A stretch of 64,000 nucleotides of DNA from Hordeum vulgare subsp. vulgare (taxonomy: Eukaryota > Streptophyta > Magnoliopsida > Poales > Poaceae), in contig NC_058519.1 in NCBI RefSeq assembly GCF_904849725.1, positions 102,784,881 to 102,848,880 on the forward strand. The letters run 5' to 3'. The position numbers were made by a program, and so were the translations under genes. Shown here one piece after another: positions 33,250-46,013 of the stretch. The notes beneath the pieces were generated by a model. That model was not told the origin of the DNA, made no database searches, and saw only the letters and a program-made list of their open reading frames with translations. Positions within the stretch are counted from its first letter, which is position 1, and the number at the start of each line of letters is the position of its first letter.

Positions 33250-33590
33250 TGTCAGGACCATCTTCAATTAACACTTGCAGTTTCGTCAGTTATCCAACGG
33301 CTGATATCGTCTCTCTCCTGTACCGGTTCGTACCAGCCGTTGGATGGGACTGTTCACTGTCCGTTGCCGTTTTAACTGTAGCCGTTGTCGGTAAACCACC
33401 TGAGAGTTACTGTGGTTAAACCCTCGCCTATAAAGCATGACGGGTTGTGGCTTAGCTGGATCATTGATTCCTCTTGTCTTGCCTTCGAGCAAACGAATAT
33501 TCCTCTTACAGTAATACAATCCAGATCGAGGTGATACTTTTCCCCTTTCCCCTTGCGCAAGAACACCTTCTCTGTCCCTCGGTCCTGACA
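33250..33590 (+). repeat. 5' LTR of element B
   Basis: 341 bp, TGTCAGGACC to GGTCCTGACA. TATA box CTATAAAG at 33428-33435. It is followed by the PBS TTGGTATTCAGAGC (33593-33606), one base longer than the classical tRNA-iMet complement. Confidence 0.9.
33429..33434 (+). promoter_or_regulatory. TATA box in the 5' LTR of element B
   Basis: TATAAA within CTCGCCTATAAAGCATG. The copy in the 3' LTR is at 60543-60548, about 480 bp upstream of the hydrolase start codon and in the same orientation, so the LTR could in principle drive read-through into the gene. Confidence 0.6.
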
Positions 33591-33960
33591 AATTGGTATT
33601 CAGAGCTGTCGATTCTCGGCCACAAGATGATAGAGTGCTAGATTTCCCTCCCGATCCGTGTTTCCCACCCTTTTCCCACCCTGTTAGAGGAAGATCGGCT
33701 TAGTATGGCGGCGTAGGCGGCGGTGTTCATCTCCGGCAAATTTCTGGTGGCGATTGGTGGCGGTGTTTTTCATTCGGGCATAAATCAGTCGAGCAGGAGT
33801 GGTTGATCGAACACACTGTTTGATACGTAAAATTTCATGTCCTTGCACTGATTTGTATGCTTCAGGAGGCGTGGATCGTGGCGGCGGAAGGATCTTAGTT
33901 TTCTAGAAGGGTTGCGGTTGAGCCGTGGTAAAATTCCTAACCAAGACTGAGATCAAGGAG

Positions 33961-36900
33961 ATGGGGCGTAAAGGCACTATTGATGAAGCTGATGTGCAAG
34001 ATCTGCTGGCTCTCAGAGAGGAGTTTGGCAACCTACAAAAAGACAATTCGATGCTACGAGCAGATGTGTCAAAACTTCAGGCTGACATGCACTCCATTGA
34101 TGCTAAGCAAGGTGATATCTCTGTACATGTGGGTAGCATAGAGAAGGCAGTGCTAGATCTGAGTAAACAATTATCAAGCATCAGTTTGGTGTTGCAAAAT
34201 ATTGTTCCATCTGGAGGCACAGTTGTGGGTAATATGCAGCCAGCCAGTTCTAGTCAGGCAGTGAAATCCCCTACCTTACATCAGGAGAATTTGCAAGAGC
34301 AACAAACCAGAAATGAGTTGTTGAGGAAGCAATTGGAACTAGAGAAACAAAAAACAAAACAGTTTGAAGATATCCAGGCACATAACTTACCTCCATTGAA
34401 AGTTCAGAGACAGTCTTTTCCTCCTGGTTATGATAATCAACAGAGAAATGAGAATGCTAGTCATATGGGTACTCATGTCACTGCAAGAGATGGAGGTCAA
34501 ACACCTGTTTTCAATAGATTTTATCAAGGTAACAAAGACAGAAACATGTGGCAGGGTTATTACAGAAATTATGAACAGGATATGCAAGATCAGTTCATGA
34601 AATCATTAACCAAAGGACCAAAAATGGAGTTTCCTAAATTTGATGGAACAGATCCTGTTGGATGGATCAGACGGTGTAACAAGTATTTTCAGATGTCTGC
34701 AGCTCCATAGGAATATAAGGTTTCACTTGCTCAGCTTTACATTGTGGGTGATGCTGATACTTGGCTCAGAAGGTCTCGTATTCTGAAGAAACAGTTGAGC
34801 TGGAAACAGTTTGGAGCTGAACTAGTCAAAAGATTTTCTGAACAAGGATCTTATGATCTCACAGAGAAATTTAACTCTGCCAAGCAAGGAAGTAGCACTG
34901 TTGCTGAATATACTAAATTGTTTGAAGATTTAATGGCTGACATCCAGGAGGAAAATCCTGAGTTAAATGAACTCTGGTTTGTGAGGTGTTTTGTGAATGG
35001 GCTAAGAGATGGAATTAAATTTCAAGTTAGGCCCTTAAGACCACAAACACACACTAATGCATATTGGTTAGCTAGGGATGTTGAACCTTGTCATCCTCCT
35101 GTGTCATCTTGGGTCAAGAAGAACACTGTCCCTTACTCCAATTTTTATAACAGGCCTAATACAAGTAGCAGTGTAGGCAAACAAATAGCTACTACTTCAG
35201 TGGCTACTGCAACAACAAATCTACCAAAGTCTAATGAGAGTTACCAAAGAGTTAGGAAACTGGGAGAATGTTGGAGATGTGGAGACAAGTGGGTTCATGG
35301 ACATAAATGTAAGCTAGTTCCTAATCTCCACATGATGCAACAAGACGCAGAAGATCAATTGGCACAGGAGATGGAAGAAAATGCAAATCAGGAACAACCT
35401 GAAGTTATCTCTGAGGGAGAACAAGCCATGTTCATCTCTACTTTTGCTATGGGACAGCAATTGACTGTGCCTACCCCTACAGTCATCATACACATCAATG
35501 GAAAAAGAGTTGTGGCCCTACTGGATTCTGGTAGTACATCTTCATTTTGAATCAAGATTTTGCAGTTAAAGCTAACTGTCAGTTAATTCCAGTTAAACCA
35601 AGGCTGATAGCAGTACCAGGAGGAGGAACATTAGTATCTGAAGCAGTAATTCCTCAATGCACATTTCAGTTAGGCAAATTGAAGTTGCAGCACAGTTTCA
35701 GGTCCATATCTCTACCCAGTCATGATGCTATTCTGGGATATGATTGGTTTACAGCTGTGAGTCCAGTAGCATTTGACATTCCCAAATAGCTATTTAGCTT
35801 TACAGTTCAAGGACAGCAGACAGTTAATACTGCCATGTTTACCAATGCTGAAAGTTTGAAAGAAGTTAAAGCAGAGAAAATGGATAAGTTGCTTGATAAG
35901 GGTGTGGAAGTGTTTCTAGTGCAAATCAACAACATCATGATGAATGCACCTGAGGGTTGCAAAACTCCTCCTCAAGTACAGAATCTACTTCTGGAATATG
36001 CTGATATGTTTGAAGAACCAACTGGTCTTCCTCCTCACAGAGCCTTGGATCACACAATTCCTTTAATCCCAGGGGCTACTCCTCCCCAAGTAAGACCTTA
36101 CAGGGTTCCACATCATCAAAAAAAAGAAATGGAGGATCAAATCAAAAAGTTATTAGCTGCTCATTTTATCAGACACAACCAAAGTCCTTATGCAGCTCTT
36201 GTTATATTAGTTAAGAAGAAAGATGGATCAATGAGACTTTGTACTGACTTCAGAAGATTAAATTCCTTGACAGTCAAAAACAAGTTTCCCATTCCTGTCA
36301 TTGAAGATTTATTGGATGAATTGAATGGAGCTACTTATTTTTCCAAACTGGATTTAAGGTCTGGCTACCATCAAATCAGAATGAATCCTAAAGATATTCC
36401 TAAAACTGCTTTCAGAACTTTCTTAGGACATTTTGAATATTTAGTCATGCCTTTTGGATTGTCCAATGCTCCTGGCACATTTCAGGAATTAATGAACACT
36501 ATTTTTGCACCCCATTTGAGAAAGTTTGTGCTGGTTTTCTTTGATGACATACTGATTTTCAGTAAAAATCTCAAGGAACATTTGGAGCATATCGAAATAG
36601 TTCTGGAAACACTGAAGACCCATAGTCTCTTTGCTAAGTTGTCCAAGTGTGTAGTTGCTGCTCAACAAGTAGAATACTAGGGACATGTTATTTCTGCTGC
36701 AGGGGTAGCAACAGACCCTAAGAAAATATCAGCTATTGTTGAATGGCCTACTCCTGATACAGTAACTAAGCTAAGAAGTTTCTTGGGGTTGGCAGGGTAC
36801 TATAGAAGGTTCATTAAAGGATATGGAGTAATTTGCAGACCCCTTCATGATGTGTTAAAGAAAGGAAAATTTTCTTGGCAAGCAGCTCAAGATGCAGCTT

Positions 36901-36967
36901 TCAAACAGTTGCAAGCTCCACTGATATCTGCTCCAGTACTAGCATTACCTGATTTCAGCAAACCATT
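33961..36967 (+). pseudogene. gag, protease and RT of element B (5' part of polyprotein)
   Basis: ATG at 33961 (MGRKGTIDEADVQ). The N-terminal gag is rich in Gln/Glu and likely coiled coil, followed by the capsid region (34600-35080), a zinc knuckle CWRCGDKWVHGHKC (35270) and the protease motif ALLDSGST (35515). Breaks: TAG at 34708, a 1-base loss near 35545 just after the protease motif, TAG at 35787 and TAG at 36678. RT has FSKLDLRSGYHQIRM (36340) and VFFDDILIFS (about 36535). The frame is then cut within the start of RNase H by the LARD at 36968. The two halves are in the same frame once the LARD and one CCATT copy are removed. Confidence 0.88.
36963..36967. repeat. Target-site duplication CCATT of the LARD (second copy 58479-58483)
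   Basis: CCATT precedes TGTCACACCC at 36968 and follows the terminal TGTCACA at 58478. The host reading frame resumes exactly after one copy. Confidence 0.93.
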
Positions 36968-39900
36968 TGTCACACCCAAGATGCGACCCTATCCTCAATT
37001 TGGCACAAAGGCCTCGTCAGGGATAGAAGCGCATCTCGTCGTGTCGCAAGAATGGATATTGTTACAAGTACATGTACTGAAAAGAAGAGATATATAAACA
37101 GAGTTGGCTTACACTCGCCACAAGCTACATCAGAGTCACATCAGTACATCACATATCATCAAGAGTAAGAGCAGGGTCCGACTACGGACGAAAACAAACG
37201 ACAAAAGAAGAATGACGTCCATCCTTGCTATCCCAGGCCGCCGGCCTGGAACCCATCCTAGATCGATGAAGAGGAAGAAGAAGAAGCAACTCCAAATGAA
37301 CAATCAACGCGCTCGCGTCGGGTAACCTTTACCTGTACCTGCAACTGGTGTTGTAGTAATCTGTGAGCCACAGGGGACTCAGCAATCTCATTTCCAAAGG
37401 TATCAAGACTAGCAAAGCTTAATGGGTGAGGCATGGTTAAGTGGTGAGGTTGCAGCAGCGGCTAAGCATATATTTGGTGGCTAACTTACGAGTACCAGAA
37501 ATAAGAGGGGGAAGAACTACGCATAGCGGACGTGAACTACAAATGATCAAATGAATGATCCTGAGCACCTACCTACGTCAGACATAACCCCACCGTGTCC
37601 TCGATCGGAGAAAGAACTCACGAAAGAGATAGTCACAGTTACGCACACAGTTGGCAAGTTTTAATTAAGTTAACTTCAAGTTATCTAGAACCAGTGTTAA
37701 ACAAAGCTTCCATGTTGCCACATAACCGCGGGCACGACTTTCCAAAAAGATTTAACCCTGCAGGGGTGCTCCAACTAGTCCATCACAAATTACCACAAGC
37801 CGCATAGAAATCCTCAATCACGAAGCTCGCGATCTCGTCGGATTCCCTAGTGGAAAACCTCAACTCTGAGATTACCCAAAGCATCACCGGAATCCCGATG
37901 CACAAGATATCTCGTCAAAGGTAAAACTAATCCAGCAAGGTCACCCGGTGTGTCGACGAACCCGATAGGAGCCGCGTATCTCGTTCTCAGGACACACCGT
38001 CATTGCAAAGTGGACGGGAACCAAACCTCCAGTTGCCCCGTGGTGGCACCGCCGACTGCTAGGTGGGTGGACCAACACTCATGAGGAGCACTGGCCCGGG
38101 GGTTGATTAAATATCCTCGGGTTAATTACTCCCTATGCAGTTCACTAGTTATTAGGCAAATGTAGTACCAAAGTTGGGCCTTGCCAGACCAGCTTTAATC
38201 TAAAACGAATTATCAAGGGGGTCCCCATAACAACCCCGATCGTGTTAGGAGCGCTCGTTTATGGAACATAACACCGGTAGCCGGAAACTAAGGGGGCAAA
38301 GGTGGAACAAAACACCAGGCTAGAAAGGCCGAGCCTTCCACCTTTTACCAAGTATATAGATCCATTAAATTAAATAGCATTTAAATAGGGTGATAAGACA
38401 AGGAACCCATGTTATCACATGGAAGCATTTGCACCTGCAACTAGCAACGCTAACAACAGGGTTAAGCAAGCAGTAACATAGCCAATCAGTGGTTTTCTAG
38501 GTCGAACAGGTTGAAGGTAAACATGGCATTGTTGAGAGGCTGATATTTAACAACTGCTAGGCAACGAGACATAATCGATAGCATCGAAATAGCTAGCATG
38601 GCAATGATAGTAATGGTATCTGGGGAAATGATCATCTTGCCTGAGATCCCGCTTGGAAGAAGAACAACTCGGAGAAGTCGGCAAACCAACGTAGTCGAAC
38701 GGGTCCTCACATTCCGACACGCTTGCGGAACTCTATCGAGACGGGCAAACCGGAAACAAACATCAACACAAGTATTCACCACCACAAAGCAAGACATGAT
38801 GCATACCCTAATATGATGCATGAACAGGTTAAAGATGCAAGTCATAGCATGACAATTCACCTCACGCAAACACTACACATTAAGTGAAGCTCGATATGCA
38901 ACGGGTTGCATATCAATGAAACTCCACGATTAATTATTTAATTCGCACCCGATTATTTACTCGGCAATGTTAATGTTGTCAGACATGCAAGAGGTGAAGC
39001 GGAAATTAAACTACCTATCTAGACATTTTAAATGAGGTCGGAAATGACATATAGCACCTCCGAAACGACCTCACAAGTTAATTTACAATTCTGTCCGGAT
39101 CTGAACTAATGCATTTAATTGGTTGTTAAACAGCAAAACAAATAGGTTCACGTGATTCTACGCGTCATGGCAAGCTATCTACACATGAAGAACATCTCCA
39201 ACGGAGCTACGGGTCAAAAGTTACAAGCACCGCAAGATATGATGGCATGAATGCAATATGTGTGCAACGGCGGCTACGAGCACTTCAACACATGCAACCA
39301 GCAAGAGAAAATGAAACTACACGATATACTAAGCAAGTTTCATGTAGGACACGATCAAATCGGAGCTACAGTTCAAAAACTACGAGCAAAACAAGAAATG
39401 ACAACAATCTGCCAAAATCAGCCACATAGCATATTCTACGCCCTACAACTACGAGGTACAAAACTCCGATATGCTCAAGCAAGGCATGGCACGGAAGAGG
39501 GCAAGAAGCACTACAATAAACAACTAACAACAACTAGCATGGCAGCAAGGAACACTAGGAAAATAAGTCACAAAATGGCATCCCACACTCTATTTCAGAC
39601 TTAGTGAAAATAACACGTCACGGAAGTGCAGTTTTCAGCCTGAAGGCATATTGACAGCAGCAAAATCTATAGCTACAGGTCTCCAAATGGCATGAAACTT
39701 AAAAGCATGCTAGAGAAACACAACGTATACAACTAACTCCATTGGACCAACCTCAAAAGAGCTACAGATCACAAGATGCAAGCAAGACAAGACAGCAACA
39801 AAATATAACAGATTCCAGACTTAGAAATATTTCAGCTCCTCCAAATCAGCACTATTTCTATCAACCTGAGAGCAAGCAAACAACACCTAAACATGCATAT

Positions 39901-41905
39901 CTATTGCAACTACAAATACCAGGAGCTAAACTAAACATCCAAGATCAACTCTCTAGTTGACAACTCCGTCAAACGATGCACGGAATAAATCCTACGAATT
40001 AAACAAAAGGGCATCACGGCAAAATATCGCGCGAACTAACTTGCTCAAAAGCTAAAACTAATAGCACAGAAAAATCCATAGGATTTTTCTACCCCGGAAA
40101 CATATAAAATAAGTGGGGTTTGCAACACAAAATAAAGCCACACAAAAATGCGAGATAAACACCTAGACACTGAAAAATAAGCTACCGGCAATCCCTACAT
40201 GCAAAAATATCAATGACCGCTCTAAAATACGTAGAAATATGGTCCCTAAAACATGGACATTTCTATCATGGCATTCGAGCAATCCGAACATGCGCGGAAA
40301 AATAATACGGGCTATATACTATTGGGGCAGCACACTTATCTATGTATTCGACACGTTAAACTACGTCAAACTATTATGCATGTTTCAAATTCGTATTCTA
40401 CGCGCGAAACTAACACAAAACCATATGCTACACGCCTCAATCCGATTTACGAAATAAAATCTACGGGCATTCTAAAATTGTCTAATTCCTGGAAAAAAAA
40501 AATCTCACGAAAAATCCTAATAATCAACGGGCCGAATTGGGGGCGCTGGATACTAACTAGCGCTAGGGGCGGGGATAGGCTCACCTGGGACGGCACTTGG
40601 GCCGGGGCGCTGGAGGCGAGGTGGGCCGAGGAAGCTGCCACGGGAGCGGGCCGAGGCGGCCGACTTGAGTCGGTGGAGCTGGGCCGGCGGCTCGGGGCGC
40701 TGGGCTGCTGCGGAACGGGGCCGGCCTGGCGAGCGACGGTTGGCGGCGGCGCTGCGGTCAACGCTCGGGAGGCCAGGCGGGAGAAGGAGCTCCCGTCGCT
40801 TGGCTCGATGCCGAGCCATCAGGCGGCGGCGCAAGCTCGCCTGACAGCACGCGACGACGGGGCTGCTCTCCGGCGAAGGAAACGAGGGGGCGCTCCGGGG
40901 ACTGGCGCAGGACGGCGGCCCGATCTGGCGGCGCAGCAGGCGCTGGCGCAGGCGGCGCCCGACAGGAAGGAGCACGGGCTCCGGCGGGATGCGGCGGCTC
41001 CGGCTGTCGGCTGCGGCACGGGCGGCTCCGGGGCGAGGGAGGAGCTGGCAACGGCGGGATCCAGCGGAGGCGTTGCAGGCGGCCGGGGATCCGAGGCACT
41101 GCGGATCCCGCGAGGAGGGCGAGGGCAGCTGCTGCGCCCATGGGAGGGAGACCCGGGAGCAGGGAGCTCGGGCCACGGCGGCGGCGTGATGCGGGCTCGG
41201 GCGGGCCCCGGATGGGCTCCGCGGGCTGGCGGCGCCAGGGAGGAGAGAGAGGGCAGGCTGTGGCGGCTAGGGTTTGGTAGGTGGGGCGGAAATCAAGGAG
41301 AGATTAGAGGGAGGTTGTCCGAAAATTAGAGGGGGTCTATATAGAGACAACCGGGGGGCTCGGTTAACCGGAATCGCGCTCCGGATCCAACCGCGGGGTC
41401 GGATTCGGACGATTCCGAACGTGGGTATGGGTACGCGGCCGTGTAGAGGGAATATCCGGAGACGAGAGGGAGAGCGGGCGGCGCGGCACGAATTTTAAAA
41501 CACCGACAGACGTCCGACGGTAGACCGAATAGGGTGCCGCTACGGTCGACCGTTCGGGTACCAGACGGTCTCCGATCGCGACGAAATTCGACAGGCGGCC
41601 TAGCTATAACTAATCGCGAACGCATGCCAAGTTTCACCTCGATCAGAGAAAGTTTTAAATGCACTTTAAAAACACGGTTTCGACGGTGCCGCGGACGCGT
41701 GCGTGTGCGGTCGGACTCAGAACGGACAACGACGAGGACCGGCAACTACTAACGGATGCAAGTTTTGAAAACGGGCGGCAACGGGATGCCGATGCAATGC
41801 TGATGATGCACATGATGCGATGATGATGCGACAAATAAAAATAGACACACGACGAAAATGGAAAGAGAGGGGAATCTTCTGGAACGTCGACATCGGGCTG
41901 TCACA
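36968..41905 (-). repeat. 3' LTR (element sense) of the LARD
   Basis: 4938 bp, ending on the plus strand with GGGCTGTCACA. A GC-rich segment (40560-41270) has long open frames on both strands but no recognisable protein. On the minus strand CTATATAG at 41337-41344 is a likely TATA box, about 560 bp into the LTR. Confidence 0.9.
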
Positions 41906-44198
41906 ACTCTCCTACACTACAAGAGGATCTCGCCCCGAGATCCAAGAATGAAAGGGGGAGAGGGTGAGAAAGAACAAGAGGTACAAACTTAGTCGCTTCT
42001 TTGACAAACGAGTGAAACCAACGATCCTTGAAGGTTGCAAAGCGATGAGGAATGATATGGGAAAGAAGCAAGAAATCACGGAAAATTTCGGCAGCACTTC
42101 GATAGGAAAATGGGACAAAAAATTTGAAAAGGTGGAAGAATTAGACAATATTCATAACAAACAACTAAATAGAGCAAGGGAACACCATGATCTTGATAGA
42201 ACAACAAGATAGACCCAAAAGAGCAATAACACAACGCCTCCGGAAGAATAGAATAGGAACTAGCTCATACGGAAGAAGAGAATGAAGAGAGAATGACAAC
42301 TACTACAAGAACCAAGGATAGATGAAAGCAAGGATAACAAAACTTCTTACACCGAGAGGATACATTGAGAACTGGGATTAATGACAAGCACCATGATAGC
42401 ACAATCCATAGGAAAGCTTTAGGTGAAGTCCAAACCAAGATAGCTCAATGAAGAAATCATGGGTTGAAAATATCTCAACACCATAGAATCGGTGGGTTTA
42501 ATTATCTCATCCTTGAAAGGAAAACTCTCTGAGGCTCCTACACCAACAAGAAAGCTATAATACCACCTCAAGGATAAAGGAAGAACAAATGCACTTGAAA
42601 ATGCAAGAGAACGGATACTTGAGAAAAGAATTGATATCATGAGTCACTCCGGAAGAAGAATTCAGATTACTATGAACAAGAATAAGAATTATGTTATGCT
42701 TATCCTTCATCAAGTTAAATTGATGACAAGCAACGGATCTAGCATACCACTTATTCTTCTTGAAATGATCGAGGAGAGATATGAGCACAAACTAGAAGAA
42801 ATCTTGAAAGAGGCACCGGTGAGAATTGACATGAATGAGACAACCATGAATAACTCAAGATACATGAGAATGATGAGACCATGAACCACCTAACAGAAAA
42901 CTTGAATAAGGCACCGGAAAGTCGAGAGACGAACGAAGAGGCAACAATTAAGAAGATTTGAGGTTGAAAGCTGAAAGCTCAGAACGAAGAATCTTCTAAA
43001 ATGATGGCCATCGGAGGATCGAGAATGAAAAAAACAACTCAGAGAAGCACCGGATAGCAAGAAAGGGATTACTCCTGATGACAACAAATGAGAGGATACA
43101 TGAAGCTGAGATGACAATCTACCCATGAATGGAACAAGACTGAGAGAAACACTCCTTCGAATTTGCAAGCTGAGAACGATGACGAGAACAACAACACCAA
43201 AATAGCTAAGACACTCCGGAATAAAGAAGGATGCAAGGTTGAGACAAATATGAGAGTTAATTCAAATAGATCTTGAAGAAGGGATATGACTGATGAAATT
43301 CATACTTACGTCATAGTTGAAAAGAATTAATGATCTCCTGAAAGATTACAAGAGCTATATAAGATCCTGGGAAAAATCTGTGGGTTATGGGCCCACTCAA
43401 AGAAACCACCGTTGAAACAACTGATTAGAAAGAGAGATTGCACCGGTATAAAGAAAACTAGATGAGGTTGAGAACCTCGAAATACTTAAGGCATTGAAAA
43501 CAAGAAACTAGAGAAATATCTTTAACACTCCGGATAGAAAGAGAGAGGAATTAATAAACAAGATAGTCTGAAAGAATTTCCAACGTCGGAAAGAATTTAA
43601 TGGTTGAAAAGGATATGATGACCATGGATAACTGAACTGAATTCACCGGAAAAGATGAAAATAATGAATAAAGATGAACATGAAGCTCCTGAGAATCTTC
43701 ACAACGAATCACCGGGTAAGAGAGAAAATAACACACAGGGGAAGCACAATGAAAAGAAGAACTCTTGGATGAAAATTGAATCAGTGAGAAAAAGGGCGGG
43801 AGGGTGGGGAAAACAAAGACAACATGGGACAGATGAGATGAACTCCGGAATAAAATGAGAGAATGATCTTGCAAATTGGAGAGGATTGAATCCACTTGGA
43901 GAGAAACACATCGGTTGAAAAGACTTGATACGATGACTCCGATTGAAAGGAATTGATAAGACAATTGATAGAGCAAAAGAATTTGTATTCACATAAAAAT
44001 TATGAGAACACCTCTTAGGAAAGATATGAAACCACCACTTGACATCGAAGCAACTTGAATTACCATATTCAACAAAAACAAAGGGAGAGGCTTATGAAAC
44101 AAGCCAGAACAAACTCATGAGAAAGATTTCGTCCGATATTTTCATGGACAGGATCGCACGGGCTCGATTTAACAGTAGCCATCAAGTGCAAGGCAGTG
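41906..44198 (-). other. Internal non-coding domain of the LARD, first part
   Basis: Begins with the polypurine tract (minus strand GTAGTGTAGGAGAGT). The remainder is strongly strand-asymmetric: the plus strand is rich in A and G. Short CCGG-centred motifs (CACTCCGGA or GCACCGG) recur about every 60-250 bp, at 42238, 42646, 42815, 42912, 43049, 43211, 43441, 43528, 43645, 43711 and 43841. No protein domain is visible. Conserved RNA structure has been proposed for LARD internal domains. Confidence 0.65.
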
Positions 44199-44203
44199 CA
44201 CCC
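44199..44203. repeat. Target-site duplication CACCC of the second copia element (second copy 52796-52800)
   Basis: CACCC stands before TGTTGGAAAT and again after CCCCAACA. Confidence 0.93.
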
Positions 44204-46013
44204 TGTTGGAAATATGCCCTAGAGGCAATAATAAATTAGTTATTATTATATTTCTTAGTTCATGATAATCGTTTATTATCCATGCTATAATTGTATTGAT
44301 TGGAAACACAATACTTGTGTGGATACATAGACAAAACACTGTCCCTAGTAAGCCTCTAGTTGACTAGCTCGTTGATCAAAGATGGTCAAGGTTTCCTGGC
44401 CATAGGCAAGTGTTGTCACTTGATAACGGGATCACATCATTAGGAGAATCATGTGATGGACTAGACCCAAACTAATAGACGTAGCATGTTGATCGTGTCA
44501 TTTTGTTGCTACTGTTTTCTGCGTGTCAAGTATTTGTTCCTATGACCATGAGATCATATAACTCACGGACACCGGAGGAATGCTTTGTGTGTATCAAACG
44601 TCGCAACGTAACTGGGTGACTATAAAGATGCTCTACAGGTATCTCCGAAGGTTTTCGTTGAGTTAGTATGGATCGAGACTGGGATTTGTCACTCCGTGTG
44701 ACGGAGAGGTATCTCGGGGCCCACTCGGTAATACAACATCACACACAAGCCTTGCAAGCAATGTAACTTAATGTAAGTTGCGGGATCTTGTATTACGGAA
44801 CGAGTAAAGAGACTTGCCGGTAAACGAGATTGAAATAGGTATGCGGATGCTAACGATCGAATCTCAGGCAAGTAACATACCGAAGGACAAAGGGAATGAC
44901 ATACGGGATTATATGAATCCTTGGCACTGAGGTTCAAACGATAAGATCTTCGTAGAATATGTAGGATCCAATATGGGCATCCAGGTCCCGCTATTGGATA
45001 TTGACCGAGGAGTCTCTCGGGTCATGTCTACATAGTTCTCGAACCCGCAGGGTCTGCACACTTAAGGTTCGACGTTGTTTTATGCGTATTTGAGTTATAT
45101 GGTTGGTTACCGAATGTTGTTCGGAGTCCCGGATGAGATCACGGACGTCACGAGGGTTTCCGGAATGGTCCGGAAACGAAGATTGATATATAGGATGACC
45201 TCATTTGGTTACCGGAAGGTTTTCGTGCATTACCGGAAAAGTTTCGGGCTCATCGGTAGTGTACCGGGAGTGCCGGGAGGGGTGCCGGGGACCATCGGGA
45301 GGGGTGTCACGCCCCAAGGGGTCTCATGGGCTATGGGAAGAGATAAACCAGCCCCTAGTGGGCTGGAATAAGTTCCCACTAAGGCCCAAAAGGTTTGAGA
45401 AGGAAAAAACACAAGGTGGAAAGAGTTTCCAAGTGGGAAGGTGGAATCCTACTCCAAGTAGGATTGGAGTAGGACTCCTCCACCTCCAATTTCGGCCAAA
45501 CCTTTAGGTTTTGAGGCTGCCTCCTCCCCTCCCTCCCACCTATATATACGGAGGTTTTAGGGCTGATTTGAGACGACTTTTCCACGGCAGCCCGACCACA
45601 TACCTCCATAGTTTTTCCTCTAGATCGCGTTTCTGCGGAGCTCGGGCGGAGCCCTGCTGAGACAAGATCATCACCAACCTCCGGAGCGCCGTCACGCTGC
45701 CGGAGAACTCTTCTACCTCTCCGTCTCTCTTGCTGGATCAAGAAGGCCGAGATCATCGTCGAGCTGTACGTGTGCTGAACGCGGAGGTGCCGTCCGTTCG
45801 GTACTAGATCGTGGGACTGATCGCGGGATTGTTCGCGGGGCGGATCGAGGGACGTGAGGACGTTCCACTACATCAACCGCGTTCTCTAACGCTTCTGCTG
45901 TACGATCTACAAGGGTACGTAGATCACTCATCCCCTCTCGTAGATGGACATCACCATGATAGGTCTTCGTGCGCGTAGGAAATTTTTTGTTTCCCATGCG
46001 ACGTTCCCCAACA
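44204..46013 (+). repeat. 5' LTR of the second copia element
   Basis: 1810 bp, TGTTGGAAATATGCCC to CCCCAACA. TATA box TATATATA at 45541-45548. The U3 part is only about 80% like the first Angela-like element, but from about 45540 to the end it is nearly identical to it. Confidence 0.93.
45541..45548 (+). promoter_or_regulatory. TATA box in the second copia element's LTR
   Basis: CCTATATATACGG, at the same place as in the first Angela-like element. The 3' LTR copy is at about 52323-52330. Confidence 0.65.

Noticed and set aside
40253..41329. Long frames on both strands in the GC-rich part of the LARD LTR (also 57074-57902) and in the LTR of element A (17745-18296)
   Set aside because: High GC lowers stop frequency in all frames. 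The peptides are low-complexity Arg/Ala/Gly/Pro, and the frames differ in length between the two LARD LTRs because of small indels.
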